The notes beneath the pieces were generated by a model that worked only from the letters and a program-made list of their open reading frames with translations, did not search any database and was not told the origin of the DNA. From Gemmatimonadaceae bacterium (lineage in GTDB: Bacteria > Gemmatimonadota > Gemmatimonadetes > Gemmatimonadales > Gemmatimonadaceae), in contig JANWKK010000182.1 of assembly GCA_025451425.1 (NCBI GenBank), positions 1 to 6,219 on the forward strand: a stretch of DNA of 6,219 bases, written 5' to 3'. The translations under genes were made by a program, and so were the position numbers. Positions 5,592-6,219 of the stretch are shown piece after piece; positions within the stretch are counted from its first letter, which is position 1, and every line of letters begins with the position of its first letter.

Positions 5592-6219
5592 ATGGTATCG
5601 CGGCGGGAATTCCTCGCTCACGCCGTTGCGGCCACAGCGCTCGCGACATCGCCGTTCGATCTTCGGCAAGCGCGCCGACCTTCGTGCGTGATTCTCGACC
5701 TCGGCGAGCATTGCAGCTTGCGCGAGTCGCTCGCGGGTTACTTAGCTTGTCATCCCGACGAGCAAAGCGGGGAAGGATCTGCACTTTGGGCGGCGAGAGA
5801 AGCAGGAGCGAGGTGCAGATTCCTCGCTGCTCTCGGAATGACACGACAATTGATAGTCCCTGCCGCGATGCACATCGACACCTCGACAGCGCATCTAATC
5901 CTGACTCGCCTGCACCAAGGCGGGACCGTGCTACTCGAATCCGGCGCCGCCTTCGGTGACTTCCGCAGCCACCGTGACCAGTTGCGCGAGTATTTCCACA
6001 TTCTCATCGAACCGCCGGTCGAGCTCTGGCCCGCGCGCGGGATTCCCTATGTCGAGTACACGTGGCCCGTTTCCACGAAACTGCGGGACTTCAGCCGCGC
6101 TATCCCCCTCGTCCCGCAACGCGGAACGGTCATCGCCAGAGTCGACGACATTCCCATCGCACTCGCGCGGCGCGTCGGGCCAGTCGCCCCGGTCTGGAAA
6201 TCAATCCAATCCAGGTGCG
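5592..6219 (+). CDS. Tat-exported protein of uncertain family, with an embedded palindromic repeat; C-terminus cut by window edge
   Basis: The frame opens at ATG 5592, one base after the isomerase stop (TGAAATG), and stays open for 209 codons to the right edge. Residues 3-8 (SRREFL) match the twin-arginine consensus and are followed by a weakly hydrophobic segment (AHAVAATALATSPF), so export by the Tat pathway is likely. Residues 53-84 are encoded entirely by a 96-bp palindromic repeat that begins and ends on codon boundaries. Joining residue 52 to 85 gives a smooth sequence, ESLAGYLA then RQLIVPAAMHID. Later, ILTRLHQGGTVLLESGAAF (residues 103-121) and HRDQLREYFHI resemble a class I glutamine amidotransferase-like (ThuA-like) fold. 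That is a weak guess, and no catalytic cysteine can be assigned. Coupling to the isomerase suggests a shared pathway, with this product acting outside the membrane. Whether the product is functional with its insert is unknown. Confidence 0.72.
   Translation, partial: MVSRREFLAHAVAATALATSPFDLRQARRPSCVILDLGEHCSLRESLAGYLACHPDEQSGEGSALWAAREAGARCRFLAALGMTRQLIVPAAMHIDTSTAHLILTRLHQGGTVLLESGAAFGDFRSHRDQLREYFHILIEPPVELWPARGIPYVEYTWPVSTKLRDFSRAIPLVPQRGTVIARVDDIPIALARRVGPVAPVWKSIQSRC
5748..5843 (+). repeat. Complete 96-bp palindromic repeat inside a coding frame
   Basis: The left arm (5748-5783) starts TGTCATCCCGACGAGCAAAG and ends GGATCTGCA. The right arm (5814-5843) is its imperfect inverse, starting TGCAGATTCCTCGC and ending GGAATGACA. 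A 30-base loop lies between. The outer ends TGTCATYCC are inverted copies of each other. The length of 96 is a multiple of three, and the host frame stays open through it, encoding 32 residues (53-84). No target-site duplication is obvious. On the other strand the element gives the MSFREQRGICTS peptide commonly found in spurious ORFs. The arm family is shared with 4494-4522. Confidence 0.85.

Noticed and set aside
5542..5844. Minus-strand 100-residue frame beginning MSFREQRGICTS
   Set aside because: Its first third is the palindromic repeat read backwards, and the rest is antisense to the isomerase and the Tat-exported protein. It has no family-like features.

Overview
The window is GC-rich DNA from an environmental bacterium. 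It carries a PadR regulator paired with an ADOP-type orphan permease, and copies of a TGTCATCC...GGATCTGC palindromic repeat. In my recollection both are common in Gemmatimonadota and Acidobacteriota. I favour Gemmatimonadota, but this is an inference from gene content and style, not a phylogenetic result.

Layout. Positions 1-2861 hold a two-gene minus-strand operon: padR-like regulator (2861-2502), then a very large MacB/FtsX-type permease (2500 to beyond the left edge). The permease is open without a break for 833 codons. About 670 bases without a secure gene follow. They hold one doubtful small membrane ORF (2957-3172), a 9-bp tandem repeat (3253-3288) and two inverted repeats. Next is a convergent pair: a membrane-anchored L,D-transpeptidase on plus (3532-4059) and a four-helix membrane protein of unknown function on minus (4464-4063), with stop codons only 3 nt apart. 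The gap at 4465-4750 contains a lone arm of the palindromic repeat and a 10-bp tandem duplication. A plus-strand pair closes the window: a sugar phosphate isomerase/epimerase-like TIM-barrel protein (4751-5590), then, one base after its stop, a Tat-exported protein of uncertain family (5592 to beyond the right edge).

Main observation. The Tat-exported protein's reading frame contains a complete 96-bp palindromic repeat (5748-5843). It starts and ends exactly on codon boundaries, so it adds 32 in-frame residues without breaking the gene. This resembles the protein-embedded palindromic elements known from Rickettsia. A lone arm of the same repeat lies about 1.2 kb upstream. Separately, the octamer GCCTAACG/CGTTAGGC occurs six times in 6.2 kb, in different reading frames and between genes. 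In three of the five coding copies it supplies a TTA leucine codon.

Functionally the window is a set of small independent units: a regulator-permease operon, cell-wall cross-linking, and a probable carbohydrate-related operon. I see no RNA gene, CRISPR array, transposase or phage gene.
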